Positions 22,293-30,132 of a stretch of DNA of 54,613 nucleotides are shown in pieces (the stretch's first letter is position 1; every line of letters starts with the position of its first letter). The notes under the pieces were generated by a model that had not been told where the DNA came from, searched no databases, and saw only the letters and a list, made by a program, of their open reading frames with translations. The translations under genes and the position numbers were made by a program. The DNA is taken from positions 1-54,613 of the IMG/VR virus record IMGVR_UViG_3300047546_001983; one strand, given 5' to 3'. The DNA comes from a virus.

Positions 22293-23048
22293 TTAGTCTC
22301 CGTAGATTGACAACACTTGAGCGACTGCAGGATGTCGCTCAACGTGACCCAATTCAAACTTCACTACAGAAATTCTGCTAGACTGTTTGCTGTCTAGGAT
22401 CTTTTCAATGAAATCTTTGAGTCCGTTGTTTTCGTAACCACGGTCATGTTGTTCAAGATCCCCGGTGATAATAAACTTACTGTTTTCACCAATTCTTGTT
22501 AACAACATCTTCATTTGGCTCTGTGTGGCATTTTGCATTTCGTCGGCAATTACCACGCTGTCCTTGAATGTGCGACCTCGCATGTAAGCCAAAGGAGCAA
22601 CCTCAATAATACCTTCAGCAATCATTGATTCAATTTGCTTTGCATTCCAATATTCGCGAAACACATCAAATACAGGACGAGTCCATGGTGCCATTTTGCT
22701 CATGAGATCACCCGGCAAGAAGCCATGCTGTTCATCAACGCTGACTGCTGGTCGTGTAATAACAATTCGCTCAATTTCACCTGCTTTTAGTTGTTTGACT
22801 GCCCACAATGTGGCCATGAGAGTTTTACCAGTGCCTGCAGGGCCCAAGGCAAATACCATGTCTTTTTGGGGATTTTCCAACTGCGCCAAATAGTCTTCTT
22901 GGCGTAAATTACGAGGCGTAATTTCTACTCGCTTGTACTTGGAGGGTTTTTCTTCGCGTTCTCTAAAATGGTTTAGGTTGATTACTGCGTTACCATCATA
23001 CGCAACTTTACGATCTTGGTTATGAGATCGTTTTTGCTGTTTTCTCAT
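22293..23048 (-). CDS. phoH: PhoH-like ATPase
   Basis: A 251-residue P-loop protein. Walker A is G-P-A-G-T-G-K-T (69-76); V-V-I-A-D-E-M-Q-N (about 166-174) is the Walker B motif of PhoH; T-R-P-A-V-S, P-G-D-L-M-S-K-M and T-G-D-L-E-Q are other family blocks. PhoH proteins are common in marine and freshwater T4-like phages; a role in RNA or phosphate metabolism is proposed but not proven. It is transcribed on the minus strand from its own promoter with an operator-like repeat. Confidence 0.94.
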   Translation of the reverse strand: MRKQQKRSHNQDRKVAYDGNAVINLNHFREREEKPSKYKRVEITPRNLRQEDYLAQLENPQKDMVFALGPAGTGKTLMATLWAVKQLKAGEIERIVITRPAVSVDEQHGFLPGDLMSKMAPWTRPVFDVFREYWNAKQIESMIAEGIIEVAPLAYMRGRTFKDSVVIADEMQNATQSQMKMLLTRIGENSKFIITGDLEQHDRGYENNGLKDFIEKILDSKQSSRISVVKFELGHVERHPAVAQVLSIYGD

Positions 23049-23064
23049 CTTGCTCCTTACAATA

Positions 23065-23122
23065 AGTATATTGTTGGGCTGATTTCATGCAAATAATCTT
23101 AGAGTTGTATGTTCAGCCCAAC
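23065..23122 (-). promoter_or_regulatory. phoH promoter with operator-like inverted repeat
   Basis: On the minus strand TTGCAT (23092-23087), 16-base spacer, TATACT (23070-23065), then AAGGAG before the phoH ATG. A perfect 10-base inverted repeat GTTGGGCTGA (23073-23082) / TCAGCCCAAC (23113-23122) has one arm in the spacer and one upstream of -35, as an operator might. The 166-base gap 23049-23214 also holds the late box at 23201; nothing else is evident. Confidence 0.55.
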
Positions 23123-23200
23123 TAGTTGAGCTGATTCATCGCTGAACCAAACTTATTTAACTCAGAAGGCAAACTTGGGTAGGTGAACGGTGTCAAAGAG

Positions 23201-23207
23201 CTAAATA
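23201..23207 (+). promoter_or_regulatory. late-type promoter box (CTAAATA)
   Basis: G-CTAAATA-T ends 7 bases before the ATG at 23215. There is no Shine-Dalgarno, so a transcript from here would be nearly leaderless. Confidence 0.5.
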
Positions 23208-23214
23208 TCAAACT

Positions 23215-23772
23215 ATGCCAAAGCAAGATACCATTTATCAAAACCTAGATCGTATACACAACAGCCCTAATGTTATTGATACATTAGTAGAGGTTGACCG
23301 TATTCTAGATCGTATGGATGTTTATGCCTACGAAAACTGGATCAACGGCGAAATTGTTGACGGCCCATTTGTTGAAAGGCACTGGGTTGATTTAACCTTA
23401 ATGTACCCACATAAAATGATGCCTAATCCTGACGCTGCCATGCGACTTGTAAAAAATGGCTGCAAGGTAAAATATGGACAGGATGTGCTGGAAACCTTTG
23501 CCAAGGTCAAGTCACCAGATGACCTTGTTGCCAACGAAGAAACTGGTGAGCGTACACCTAGAGTTGTATCCAAACATGTATGGCTGGTAAACCTACGCAT
23601 ACCCAAAACCCTGTTAAATGTCAGCGAAGAGCTCAGTGACCTCGATGACATTGACTACGACAGCGTTGATGCAGCCTACGAAGAAGAGCTTGACGGAGCA
23701 CAGGGTCTTGTAGACAACCAGCAAGAAACAACACAAGAAACACCCAATAATGATCAAACAGCGCAAGTATAA
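23215..23772 (+). CDS. hypothetical protein with acidic C terminus (185 aa)
   Basis: No Shine-Dalgarno precedes the ATG; a late-type box does. The core (M-P-K-Q-D-T-I-Y-Q-N-L-D-R) is mixed, and the last 60 residues are very acidic and then Gln/Thr-rich. This acidic tail resembles phage proteins that bind basic partners. No family known. It overlaps the next gene by 23 bases. Confidence 0.8.
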   Translation: MPKQDTIYQNLDRIHNSPNVIDTLVEVDRILDRMDVYAYENWINGEIVDGPFVERHWVDLTLMYPHKMMPNPDAAMRLVKNGCKVKYGQDVLETFAKVKSPDDLVANEETGERTPRVVSKHVWLVNLRIPKTLLNVSEELSDLDDIDYDSVDAAYEEELDGAQGLVDNQQETTQETPNNDQTAQV

Positions 23773-24238
23773 ATTACGCGAAAGCCTACGCCACGACGAT
23801 CTTCGTGACCTGGTCAGCGAACTCATTGAAGTTGATCGCTACAAGCCCAAGCTTGGTCCAGAAGAAAATACCGTAGTAATTTGCTTTAAAACTTCCAGTG
23901 CAGAATCAGCTAGCGATTTGGGTGGATTTTTGGAATGGAGCTCAGCAGGTATTGAAGATGTTGAAGTAAGCGATGCCAGCGATAAAGATGGCAAGTTTCA
24001 TGTGTATATTGAAATCAAACGGCTCCCAGGATTGGCCCAAAAAATACTGGACATTGTCAAGGACATTGACAATGTCACAGGAAGCCTGCAATGGAAATTT
24101 GCCGGCATGAATGGCAAAAGACTCGACTTGACCTTAGGTAATCTTAGCAGTACAATAGTTCAAGATCCAAAGCTTTATCTGTTACCAGCAGAAAGCCGGG
24201 ATTATTATATGAGAATGAAAAACCTAACTAAGTACTAA
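23750..24238 (+). CDS. hypothetical protein (162 aa)
   Basis: A mixed alpha/beta protein starting M-I-K-Q-R-K-Y-K-L-R-E-S-L-R-H-D-D and rich in charged residues, with L-Q-W-K-F-A-G-M-N-G-K-R-L-D. It starts inside the upstream gene (CCCAATAATG) and ends in a TAATG overlap with infA. Unknown function; likely co-expressed with infA. Confidence 0.8.
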   Translation: MIKQRKYKLRESLRHDDLRDLVSELIEVDRYKPKLGPEENTVVICFKTSSAESASDLGGFLEWSSAGIEDVEVSDASDKDGKFHVYIEIKRLPGLAQKILDIVKDIDNVTGSLQWKFAGMNGKRLDLTLGNLSSTIVQDPKLYLLPAESRDYYMRMKNLTKY

Positions 24239-24459
24239 TGGCCAAAGAAGAAAGCTTTACACTTAAAGGGCAAGTGACCGAAGCCCTACCTAATGCACAG
24301 TTCCGGGTTGGACTCGAAACAGGACAAAGTGTACTAGGGCACTTAGCTGGGAAGCTAAGGGTAAATAGAATTACCATAATCCCCGGAGATTATGTGGACA
24401 TTGAAATGAGTCCATATGATGTGACCAAGGGTCGTATCATATATAGACACAAAGGATAG
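24238..24459 (+). CDS. infA: translation initiation factor IF-1
   Basis: A 73-residue single OB-fold protein aligned along its whole length with bacterial IF-1: M-A-K-E-E-S at the start, E-A-L-P-N-A-Q-F-R-V, a glycine-containing loop, and the C-terminal S-P-Y-D-V-T-K-G-R-I-I-Y-R. The usual length is 71-72. IF-1 binds the ribosomal A site and acts with IF-2 and IF-3 in initiation. A phage copy could steer initiation to phage mRNAs, including the leaderless ones in this window (inference). Coupled to the upstream gene; spanin genes follow. Confidence 0.93.
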   Translation: MAKEESFTLKGQVTEALPNAQFRVGLETGQSVLGHLAGKLRVNRITIIPGDYVDIEMSPYDVTKGRIIYRHKG

Positions 24460-24465
24460 AGCTGC

Positions 24466-25032
24466 ATGTGGGCGTTGAATTGGTTACCAGATATAGTGTT
24501 TCACCTGATACTGATTGCAGGTGTGCTAGCTCTGTTGGCCGGTTGGGCTCTGCGGATGGTTCCTTTAATTTCCAAGTATGCATTGCCAATACAAGTTGTA
24601 GGTGTGTTGCTGACCATACTTGGAGTGTGGTATGAAGGCGGTATTGCCAAAGATGCAGAGTGGAAAGCTCGTGTTGCTGAACTTCAGGTAAAGGTAGCCG
24701 AAGCTGAAGCCAAGGCAGCTACAGTAAACACTCAGGTAGTTGAGCGGGTGGTAACCAAAACCCGTGTGATCAGAGAAAAGGCAGATACTGTAGTTCAATA
24801 TATTGACAGGGAAATAAAGGTTGCTGACGACTCTTGCAAAATAACGCCTGCCGTTGTTAGAGCGCACGATGCCGCAGCCCAAAATAAATCCATTGCTGAG
24901 ATAGCTGTTACTGCACCTGCTGCCAATCCGACTCCTCTAAATCCACAAACCACAGTAAATACCAGCGAGATAGATCGAGCTGCTCAATCACAACCTAGAC
25001 GATCATGGCGAGATTTCCTACCAAAACAATAG
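24466..25032 (+). CDS. i-spanin-like (Rz-type) inner-membrane protein
   Basis: A 188-residue protein with two N-terminal hydrophobic stretches (near residues 8-28 and 40-60) and then a long alanine-rich coiled coil (A-E-L-Q-V-K-V-A-E-A-E-A-K-A-A-T-V). The length, membrane anchor and coiled coil fit an inner-membrane spanin. The next gene, encoding an outer-membrane lipoprotein, overlaps it by 28 bases, a hallmark of Rz/Rz1-type pairs, which fuse the two membranes at lysis. Endolysin and holin genes are not evident nearby. Confidence 0.75.
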   Translation: MWALNWLPDIVFHLILIAGVLALLAGWALRMVPLISKYALPIQVVGVLLTILGVWYEGGIAKDAEWKARVAELQVKVAEAEAKAATVNTQVVERVVTKTRVIREKADTVVQYIDREIKVADDSCKITPAVVRAHDAAAQNKSIAEIAVTAPAANPTPLNPQTTVNTSEIDRAAQSQPRRSWRDFLPKQ

Positions 25033-25289
25033 TGGTATTAACACTGGCTACCATGTTGGGTGCTTGCTCAACCACTGTTCCTGTGGCTAGAAAATTTCCT
25101 GCTATCCCTGAAAGCCTAAATCAAGAATGCGGTCCTTTGCAAACTGTAGGTAAAACCGAAGTCAAGCTCAGCGAACTCTTAACAACTGTTACCACAAACT
25201 ACGGCAAGTATCACGAATGCTCGGCAAAGCTCGAAGCCTGGCGCGAGTGGTACAACGAACAAAAGCGAGTATTTGACAGCGTCAAGTAA
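25005..25289 (+). CDS. o-spanin-like (Rz1-type) outer-membrane lipoprotein
   Basis: A 94-residue lipoprotein. The signal peptide ends in T-M-L-G-A-C (lipid Cys at residue 21), followed by K-F-P-A-I-P-E-S-L and C-G-P-L-Q, and a C-terminal helical part with two further Cys and E-W-Y-N-E-Q-K. The pattern resembles Rz1-type spanins. It starts inside the i-spanin gene in another frame. Together they should bridge the periplasm and disrupt the outer membrane at lysis. Confidence 0.75.
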   Translation: MARFPTKTIVVLTLATMLGACSTTVPVARKFPAIPESLNQECGPLQTVGKTEVKLSELLTTVTTNYGKYHECSAKLEAWREWYNEQKRVFDSVK

Positions 25290-25297
25290 GGGTAAGT

Positions 25298-26143
25298 ATG
25301 CGTATGAGCATACAGCACTACCGCACACTGGGGCTCTCTCCCAGTGCATCAGAAGAAGAAGTTAAAAAAGCTTATCGCAAGCTGGCTTCTGTGCATCATC
25401 CTGACAAGGGCGGTGATACTAAAAAGTTCCAAGAAATACAGACTGCATACGATGCTATTCTCAAACAAAAAAGCAGTGGTACTTCTTATTTTTCAGACAG
25501 CTCTCGATTTACAGACTTTGAAGATCTAAGAGACTTCTTTGACATGGGTCGTGCAGCCGCCAGGGATGACACTTTTGCTCAATTTAATTTTAGAATGCAT
25601 GACGATGCAGGTCGAATTAAAAACCCCGATGTCAATATCAGCGTTCCTTGTAGCCTAGAAGATGCATTCGCAGGTTTTACAAAAACCGTAGAATTTACCT
25701 TGCCTGCTGGTGTAGAGAAACGGCTTGCAGTAACCTTTCCAGCAGGCTCAACGCCTGACATTAAAATCCGCTATGCTGGCGAGGGCATGGTTATGACACC
25801 AAACCGTCCTCCTGGTGATCTTTATGTAAAGATAGAGCTGTTACCGCATGACATTTGGCAGTTAAGAAAAAATGAACTTTTTGCACAAGTAAAGATTAAT
25901 GTATGGCAAGCCATGCTTGGGGGAGTGATTCAAATTACCGATATTGAAGGAACCTTGCTAGATGTTACAATTCCAGCAGGAACACAAGACGGCACCCAGA
26001 TTCGATTAAAAAATCGTGGATTTATTGTGCGAGGATCAAATCAAAGAACCAACGCTTACATTTTAATCCATGTTGAAATTCCAAAACTAGACCAACAGGA
26101 CTTTGAAAAACAACTAAATGAATTTTATAAACCTAGAAACTAA
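25298..26143 (+). CDS. DnaJ/CbpA-type J-domain co-chaperone
   Basis: A 281-residue protein: an N-terminal J domain with H-P-D at residues 34-36 and the typical I-Q-H-Y-R-T-L-G-L-S-P, then two C-terminal beta domains (V-N-I-S-V-P-C-S-L-E-D-A-F-A-G-F, F-P-A-G-S-T-P-D-I-K, V-T-I-P-A-G-T-Q-D-G-T). It lacks the zinc finger of DnaJ, so it is CbpA-like. It would activate host DnaK. It lies between the spanins and peptide deformylase. ATG at 25298 or 25304. Confidence 0.92.
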   Translation: MRMSIQHYRTLGLSPSASEEEVKKAYRKLASVHHPDKGGDTKKFQEIQTAYDAILKQKSSGTSYFSDSSRFTDFEDLRDFFDMGRAAARDDTFAQFNFRMHDDAGRIKNPDVNISVPCSLEDAFAGFTKTVEFTLPAGVEKRLAVTFPAGSTPDIKIRYAGEGMVMTPNRPPGDLYVKIELLPHDIWQLRKNELFAQVKINVWQAMLGGVIQITDIEGTLLDVTIPAGTQDGTQIRLKNRGFIVRGSNQRTNAYILIHVEIPKLDQQDFEKQLNEFYKPRN

Positions 26144-26172
26144 TTGACAGCAGTACTAATGTAGTGTACAAT
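26144..26172 (+). promoter_or_regulatory. sigma70-type promoter giving a leaderless mRNA
   Basis: TTGACA (26144-26149), 17-base spacer, TACAAT (26167-26172). The def ATG starts 6 bases later. No Shine-Dalgarno is present. Confidence 0.85.
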
Positions 26173-26178
26173 AATCTT

Positions 26179-26679
26179 ATGATAGAATTAAATTTGGTTA
26201 AAAGCAATGACCCAATACTGACAATGCCCATGCCTGCCGTGGGTGAGGACATAGATCTAACTCAATTGTCCAAGGACATGTTTTTGATCATGTGGAGCAA
26301 TGGTGGTATTGGATTGGCCGCCCCCCAGGTGGGCATGGCCTTGCGTATGTTTGTCATGGGCAGTCAGCAAGGTCCCAATTATGTCTGTATTAATCCAGAA
26401 GTGTTAGAGGTTAGCGATGAACTAGCAACTGGAACCGAAGGATGTTTATCGTATCCAGCTCTTTGGTTAAATATCAAGCGACCTCAATGGGTCCAAGCAC
26501 GATATCGTACCTTAGGAGGTGAGTTGATCGAGCAACGATTTGAAGGATTGTTAGCAAGATGTTATCTGCATGAACTAGATCATTTAAATGGCGTAGTGTT
26601 TACTAACCATGCCGGCCAACTTAGTTTAAAAATGGCACTTGCTCGACAAAAGAAGAAATTATCTAAAGGATCAAAATGA
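26179..26679 (+). CDS. def: peptide deformylase
   Basis: A 166-residue peptide deformylase. G-I-G-L-A-A-P-Q-V-G (43-52), E-G-C-L-S-Y-P (C89) and H-E-L-D-H (H131, H135 with catalytic E132) are the three signature motifs. It removes the formyl group from new proteins. Phages of aquatic hosts often carry it. The ATG at 26179 is used; a GTG at 26164 lies inside the -10 box. It precedes clpA with a 4-base overlap, so the two share an mRNA that should be leaderless. Confidence 0.94.
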   Translation: MIELNLVKSNDPILTMPMPAVGEDIDLTQLSKDMFLIMWSNGGIGLAAPQVGMALRMFVMGSQQGPNYVCINPEVLEVSDELATGTEGCLSYPALWLNIKRPQWVQARYRTLGGELIEQRFEGLLARCYLHELDHLNGVVFTNHAGQLSLKMALARQKKKLSKGSK

Positions 26680-28892
26680 GTCAGGAAGAAAATAATAACA
26701 GTCGTATTAACGAAGTTATTGCTAAGGCTTTTCAAGAAGCACTAAATCGAGAGCACGAGTATGTTACTCTAGAGCACATACTGCGTGTTATGCTCGACGA
26801 AGAAGAAATCAAAGATGCCTTAGGTGAGTTCCAAGTTGATGTGGAGGCCCTCAAAGAAGAAATTGATCTGTGGCTTCGAGATCAAGAAGATATTCGCGTT
26901 GAAGGCATTACCAAACCTCGCAAAACTGCAACCCTAGAGCGTTGCTTTAACCGTGCTTACACACAGGCTATCTTTACAGGTCGTGGGCACATGGAACCTT
27001 TGGATCTGCTGATCAGCATTGCCAGCGAAAAGAACAGCCATGCCAATTTCTTCTTGGCTAAAAATGGCGTAACCAAAGAAATTATTATCAATTATGTTGG
27101 CAAGCTCAAGGATGGTCGTAGCAAGGAAAGCAAGACTGCCAAGAAGCGCGACAACGAAAAAATTCTCAACAAATACACCACAAATTTAAACAAGAGCGCA
27201 GAAAAGCAATTAATTGATCCACTGATTGGTCGTGAGCGCGAAGTGTTCCGTCTTGCACAAACACTTACTCGCAAAAAGAAAAACAATGCCATCATGGTTG
27301 GTGAACCTGGTGTAGGTAAGACTGCCATTGTTGAAGGTCTAGCAGTGGCTATTGTACGCAATGAAGTTCCTGAGGTACTGAAAAAGAAAACTATCTACAG
27401 CCTGGACATGGGCAAGCTTTTGGCTGGCACACGCTATCGAGGTGACTTTGAAGAGCGTATGCAACATGTTCTCGAAGCACTTGAAGAACGCGATGATGCG
27501 ATCCTGTTCATTGACGAAATCCACATGATCATGGGTGCAGGTGCTGGCGGACAAGGTAGCATGGATGTGGCTAACTTGCTTAAACCCAGCTTAGAAAAGG
27601 GCAAGTTGCGTTGCGTTGGTAGCACAACCTATGAAGAGTTCCGTGAGAACTTTGAAAAGGATCGTGCTCTACTGCGTCGCTTTACCAAAATTGACATTGA
27701 AGAGCCCAGCGTTGAAGATACCAAGGCCATGCTACGCAGAGTTGCACCTTTGTATGCTGCCTATCACAAGTTGGCCATTGACGAAGAAAGCATTGATTTG
27801 GCCATTGACTTGTCTATGAAATACATGCTGGACAAGAAGTTGCCCGACAAGGCCATTGACATCATTGATGCTACTATGGCTAACCTTCGTGTAACCAACT
27901 GCCCAGAAGGTCAGTTATTGACCAAAGACGACATTCGCAGAGAAATTAGCGCATTAACTCGTGTGCCTATTGAACAACTTGGCGAACAAAAGAATGTGGC
28001 TGTGGCTGACCTTGAAAGCCGTATGCGTACCAATGTGTTTGGTCAAGATGAAGCCATTGAACGCCTCATGAACATGGTGTATATTGCCAAGTCTGGACTC
28101 AAGGAAATTAATCGTCCAATGGCCAACTTCTTGTTTGTTGGCCCTACCGGTACTGGTAAAACAGAACTAGCACAACAGCTGGCACAGGGCCTAGGCATGG
28201 AACTGATTCGCTTTGACATGAGCGAATACCAGGAGTCGCACAAAATTGCATCGTTGATTGGATCACCTCCGGGCTATGTTGGCTACGGCGAAGGCAAAGC
28301 TGGCAGCGGTAAGTTGATCAATGAACTAGAGCGTGTGCCTAACTGTGTGTTGCTATTTGACGAAATTGAAAAGGCACACCCAGCAGTGATTCAAGTGTTG
28401 TTGGGTCTCATGGACAATGGCATTGTTACAGGCAGCGACAACAAACAGGCCTCAGCAAGAAATGCTTTTGTTATCATGACCAGCAACCTGGGTGCTGTGG
28501 ATGCAGAAAAACAAATGATTGGCTTTGGTGGTGGCTTCAATGAAAGTGCCAGCGATGAAGCAGTCAAGCGTTTCTTTGCACCAGAATTCCGTAACAGGCT
28601 TGATGCAGTGGTTAAATTCAACAGGCTTGAAAAGGAAGTTATTCAACGCATCGCTGATAAGTTTATGCGTCAAATTCGTGATCAATTGGTTGAACAAGGT
28701 CAAACCATTGTGTACACAGATGGGGCACTGGCTTGGTTAGCTGAAAATGGCTTCAGTGACACCATGGGTGCAAGACCCATGAAGCGATTGATCAGCGAAA
28801 AGATTAGGTTGCCTATTGCCAAGCGCATTATCAAAGACAACCAAACTGTACATACCGTAGCTGTACATAACAACGAACTGCAAATCACATGA
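26676..28892 (+). CDS. clpA: ClpA-type AAA+ unfoldase
   Basis: A 738-residue double AAA+ protein. The N domain has the [12 protein letters not shown] motif; D1 has G-E-P-G-V-G-K-T (near 208) and L-F-I-D-E-I; D2 has G-P-T-G-T-G-K-T (near 488) and [11 protein letters not shown] (near 560), and G-A-R-P-M-K-R-L at the sensor 2. An I-G-F tripeptide (near 613) is at the position of the ClpA IGL loop that docks on ClpP. So it can probably feed host ClpP. ClpA length is 758. No ClpP or ClpS gene is in the window. Confidence 0.93.
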   Translation: MSQEENNNSRINEVIAKAFQEALNREHEYVTLEHILRVMLDEEEIKDALGEFQVDVEALKEEIDLWLRDQEDIRVEGITKPRKTATLERCFNRAYTQAIFTGRGHMEPLDLLISIASEKNSHANFFLAKNGVTKEIIINYVGKLKDGRSKESKTAKKRDNEKILNKYTTNLNKSAEKQLIDPLIGREREVFRLAQTLTRKKKNNAIMVGEPGVGKTAIVEGLAVAIVRNEVPEVLKKKTIYSLDMGKLLAGTRYRGDFEERMQHVLEALEERDDAILFIDEIHMIMGAGAGGQGSMDVANLLKPSLEKGKLRCVGSTTYEEFRENFEKDRALLRRFTKIDIEEPSVEDTKAMLRRVAPLYAAYHKLAIDEESIDLAIDLSMKYMLDKKLPDKAIDIIDATMANLRVTNCPEGQLLTKDDIRREISALTRVPIEQLGEQKNVAVADLESRMRTNVFGQDEAIERLMNMVYIAKSGLKEINRPMANFLFVGPTGTGKTELAQQLAQGLGMELIRFDMSEYQESHKIASLIGSPPGYVGYGEGKAGSGKLINELERVPNCVLLFDEIEKAHPAVIQVLLGLMDNGIVTGSDNKQASARNAFVIMTSNLGAVDAEKQMIGFGGGFNESASDEAVKRFFAPEFRNRLDAVVKFNRLEKEVIQRIADKFMRQIRDQLVEQGQTIVYTDGALAWLAENGFSDTMGARPMKRLISEKIRLPIAKRIIKDNQTVHTVAVHNNELQIT

Positions 28893-29518
28893 TTGTTCGA
28901 GATACGCAAAAGCTTTTTTGGAAACAGTGGCCTATAAAGGTTGTTATTTCCAGCGAAAGAAATTCTTCAAAATCAAGCAAATCATACTTTTTAGGTCGTG
29001 AAGAGCGAGCACAACGCCTGAGAAGCATGGCTGATATTGTCAATGCTGTCAAGCGAGAGCTACCCAATGCAGGCATTCGCAGAGAAGGTAATGTCAGCGT
29101 ATTTGTTACCAACGAAACAGAACTTGCTCAACTTGTTGATTTATTTGGCAGTAGAATCTGTGAAGTTTGGAAGCCAAAAAATGAAACGGCAGCTAAATTG
29201 TTATTTGAACATACTGCTGATGTAATCAGAGATCGTCCTTGGTATGGACGATTCACAATGCGAGCTAGGGTGTTGTTTACACCGCATTTTAAAACCAATG
29301 AAGCATTGAATTTTAAAGCAGCAGTTAACTCTCTAGATGCAGAAAAATGGCATGCCGCTGGCTTGCTCAAGGATGTCATCAGTTCTGATGGTCATCTAAA
29401 ACACGGTGCTTGGGGTCAACCACTGTATCTTTACCTAAGTGACAGCGAAGATGCAGCCTTGCTCAAACTGCAATGTGGTACAGTTATCGAACGCTTTGAA
29501 AGAATAAGACCTCCTTAA
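28889..29518 (+). CDS. hypothetical protein (209 aa)
   Basis: An ATGA overlap with clpA shows coupling. The product ([12 protein letters not shown]) is mixed alpha/beta with basic stretches and R-P-W-Y-G-R-F-T-M-R-A-R-V-L-F. No family recognised. It could be an adaptor for the unfoldase by position, which is inference only. Confidence 0.8.
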   Translation: MIVRDTQKLFWKQWPIKVVISSERNSSKSSKSYFLGREERAQRLRSMADIVNAVKRELPNAGIRREGNVSVFVTNETELAQLVDLFGSRICEVWKPKNETAAKLLFEHTADVIRDRPWYGRFTMRARVLFTPHFKTNEALNFKAAVNSLDAEKWHAAGLLKDVISSDGHLKHGAWGQPLYLYLSDSEDAALLKLQCGTVIERFERIRPP

Positions 29519-29539
29519 AAAGCCATTGGTCCAAACCAA

Positions 29540-29573
29540 GCCTCCACGCTAAATAGTGTTGGAGGCTTTTTCT
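29540..29573 (+). promoter_or_regulatory. terminator with late promoter in the loop and Shine-Dalgarno in the 3' arm
   Basis: GCCTCCA (29540-29546) pairs with TGGAGGC (29560-29566), followed by TTTTTCT. The loop contains CTAAATA (29549-29555), the late-type box. The 3' arm carries GGAGG, 8 bases before the ATG at 29574, so it can serve as ribosome site for mRNA started in the loop. See the finding; a second such element is at 42694. Confidence 0.75.
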
Positions 29574-29738
29574 ATGGCAAAAATACACGAAGAATTAGTT
29601 GTAATCAAAATTAGCTCACTGCACAAGGACGATGAAGCTGTGGCCACAATCCTCAGCGACGAAACCGTTTCAAACCTAGAAGCAGTTGTACAGCAGTTAG
29701 TTGGTGAGGTTGCAATTGTTGAAATTATTAAGGAATAA
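29574..29738 (+). CDS. small hypothetical protein (54 aa)
   Basis: Begins right after the composite terminator/promoter. A helical acidic protein (M-A-K-I-H-E-E-L-V-V-I-K-I). First of the structural gene block; could be a small chaperone or virion protein. No family known. Confidence 0.78.
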   Translation: MAKIHEELVVIKISSLHKDDEAVATILSDETVSNLEAVVQQLVGEVAIVEIIKE

Positions 29739-29741
29739 CTC

Positions 29742-30110
29742 ATGAGTATGCGTAACTCAACCATGCTGGTGGCTAACGGACAGCTGGATCAAGTTGGTCC
29801 AGCTACTCGTGCTGACGGATACTACGGTTTTGCAGACGGAATGCATACTGTTGGTTTTTATCTGAAAAATTTCAAAGGCAAGCTATTCATAGAAGCCAGT
29901 ATAAGCGACAATCCAGGTGAAAATGACTGGTTTCCTATAGGATTAGGAAACGGCACAAGTTTCTTTGATGTTGAAGGTCCTGAAACCAAAATAGAAACAT
30001 TTAACCTGGTAGGGAACTTTGTTTATCTAAGAGCAAAGATTCAGAGAAGTCATTTGGGTCAGCCAGTTTCGGCATTGGGCACCTGCGAACGAGTAGTTCT
30101 AAGCCTATAA
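29742..30110 (+). CDS. virion-type hypothetical protein (122 aa)
   Basis: A beta-rich protein with M-S-M-R-N-S-T-M-L-V-A-N-G, N-W-F-P-I-G-L-G-N-G-T-S-F-F (written as D-W-F-P-I in the sequence) and a V-Y-L-R-A-K-I segment. This resembles small fibre-associated proteins of T4-like cyanophages. It lies directly before the long fibre gene. The structural role is inferred from place and composition. Confidence 0.7.
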   Translation: MSMRNSTMLVANGQLDQVGPATRADGYYGFADGMHTVGFYLKNFKGKLFIEASISDNPGENDWFPIGLGNGTSFFDVEGPETKIETFNLVGNFVYLRAKIQRSHLGQPVSALGTCERVVLSL

Positions 30111-30132
30111 AAGAATACACAGGAGAAATAAA

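Noticed and set aside
24565-24882. Minus-strand frame over the i-spanin gene
   Set aside because: A reverse shadow; the plus strand has membrane and coiled-coil features and an overlapping lipoprotein gene.
26164-26181. GTG at 26164 as the start of def
   Set aside because: It overlaps the -10 box; the deformylase N terminus begins naturally at the ATG at 26179.
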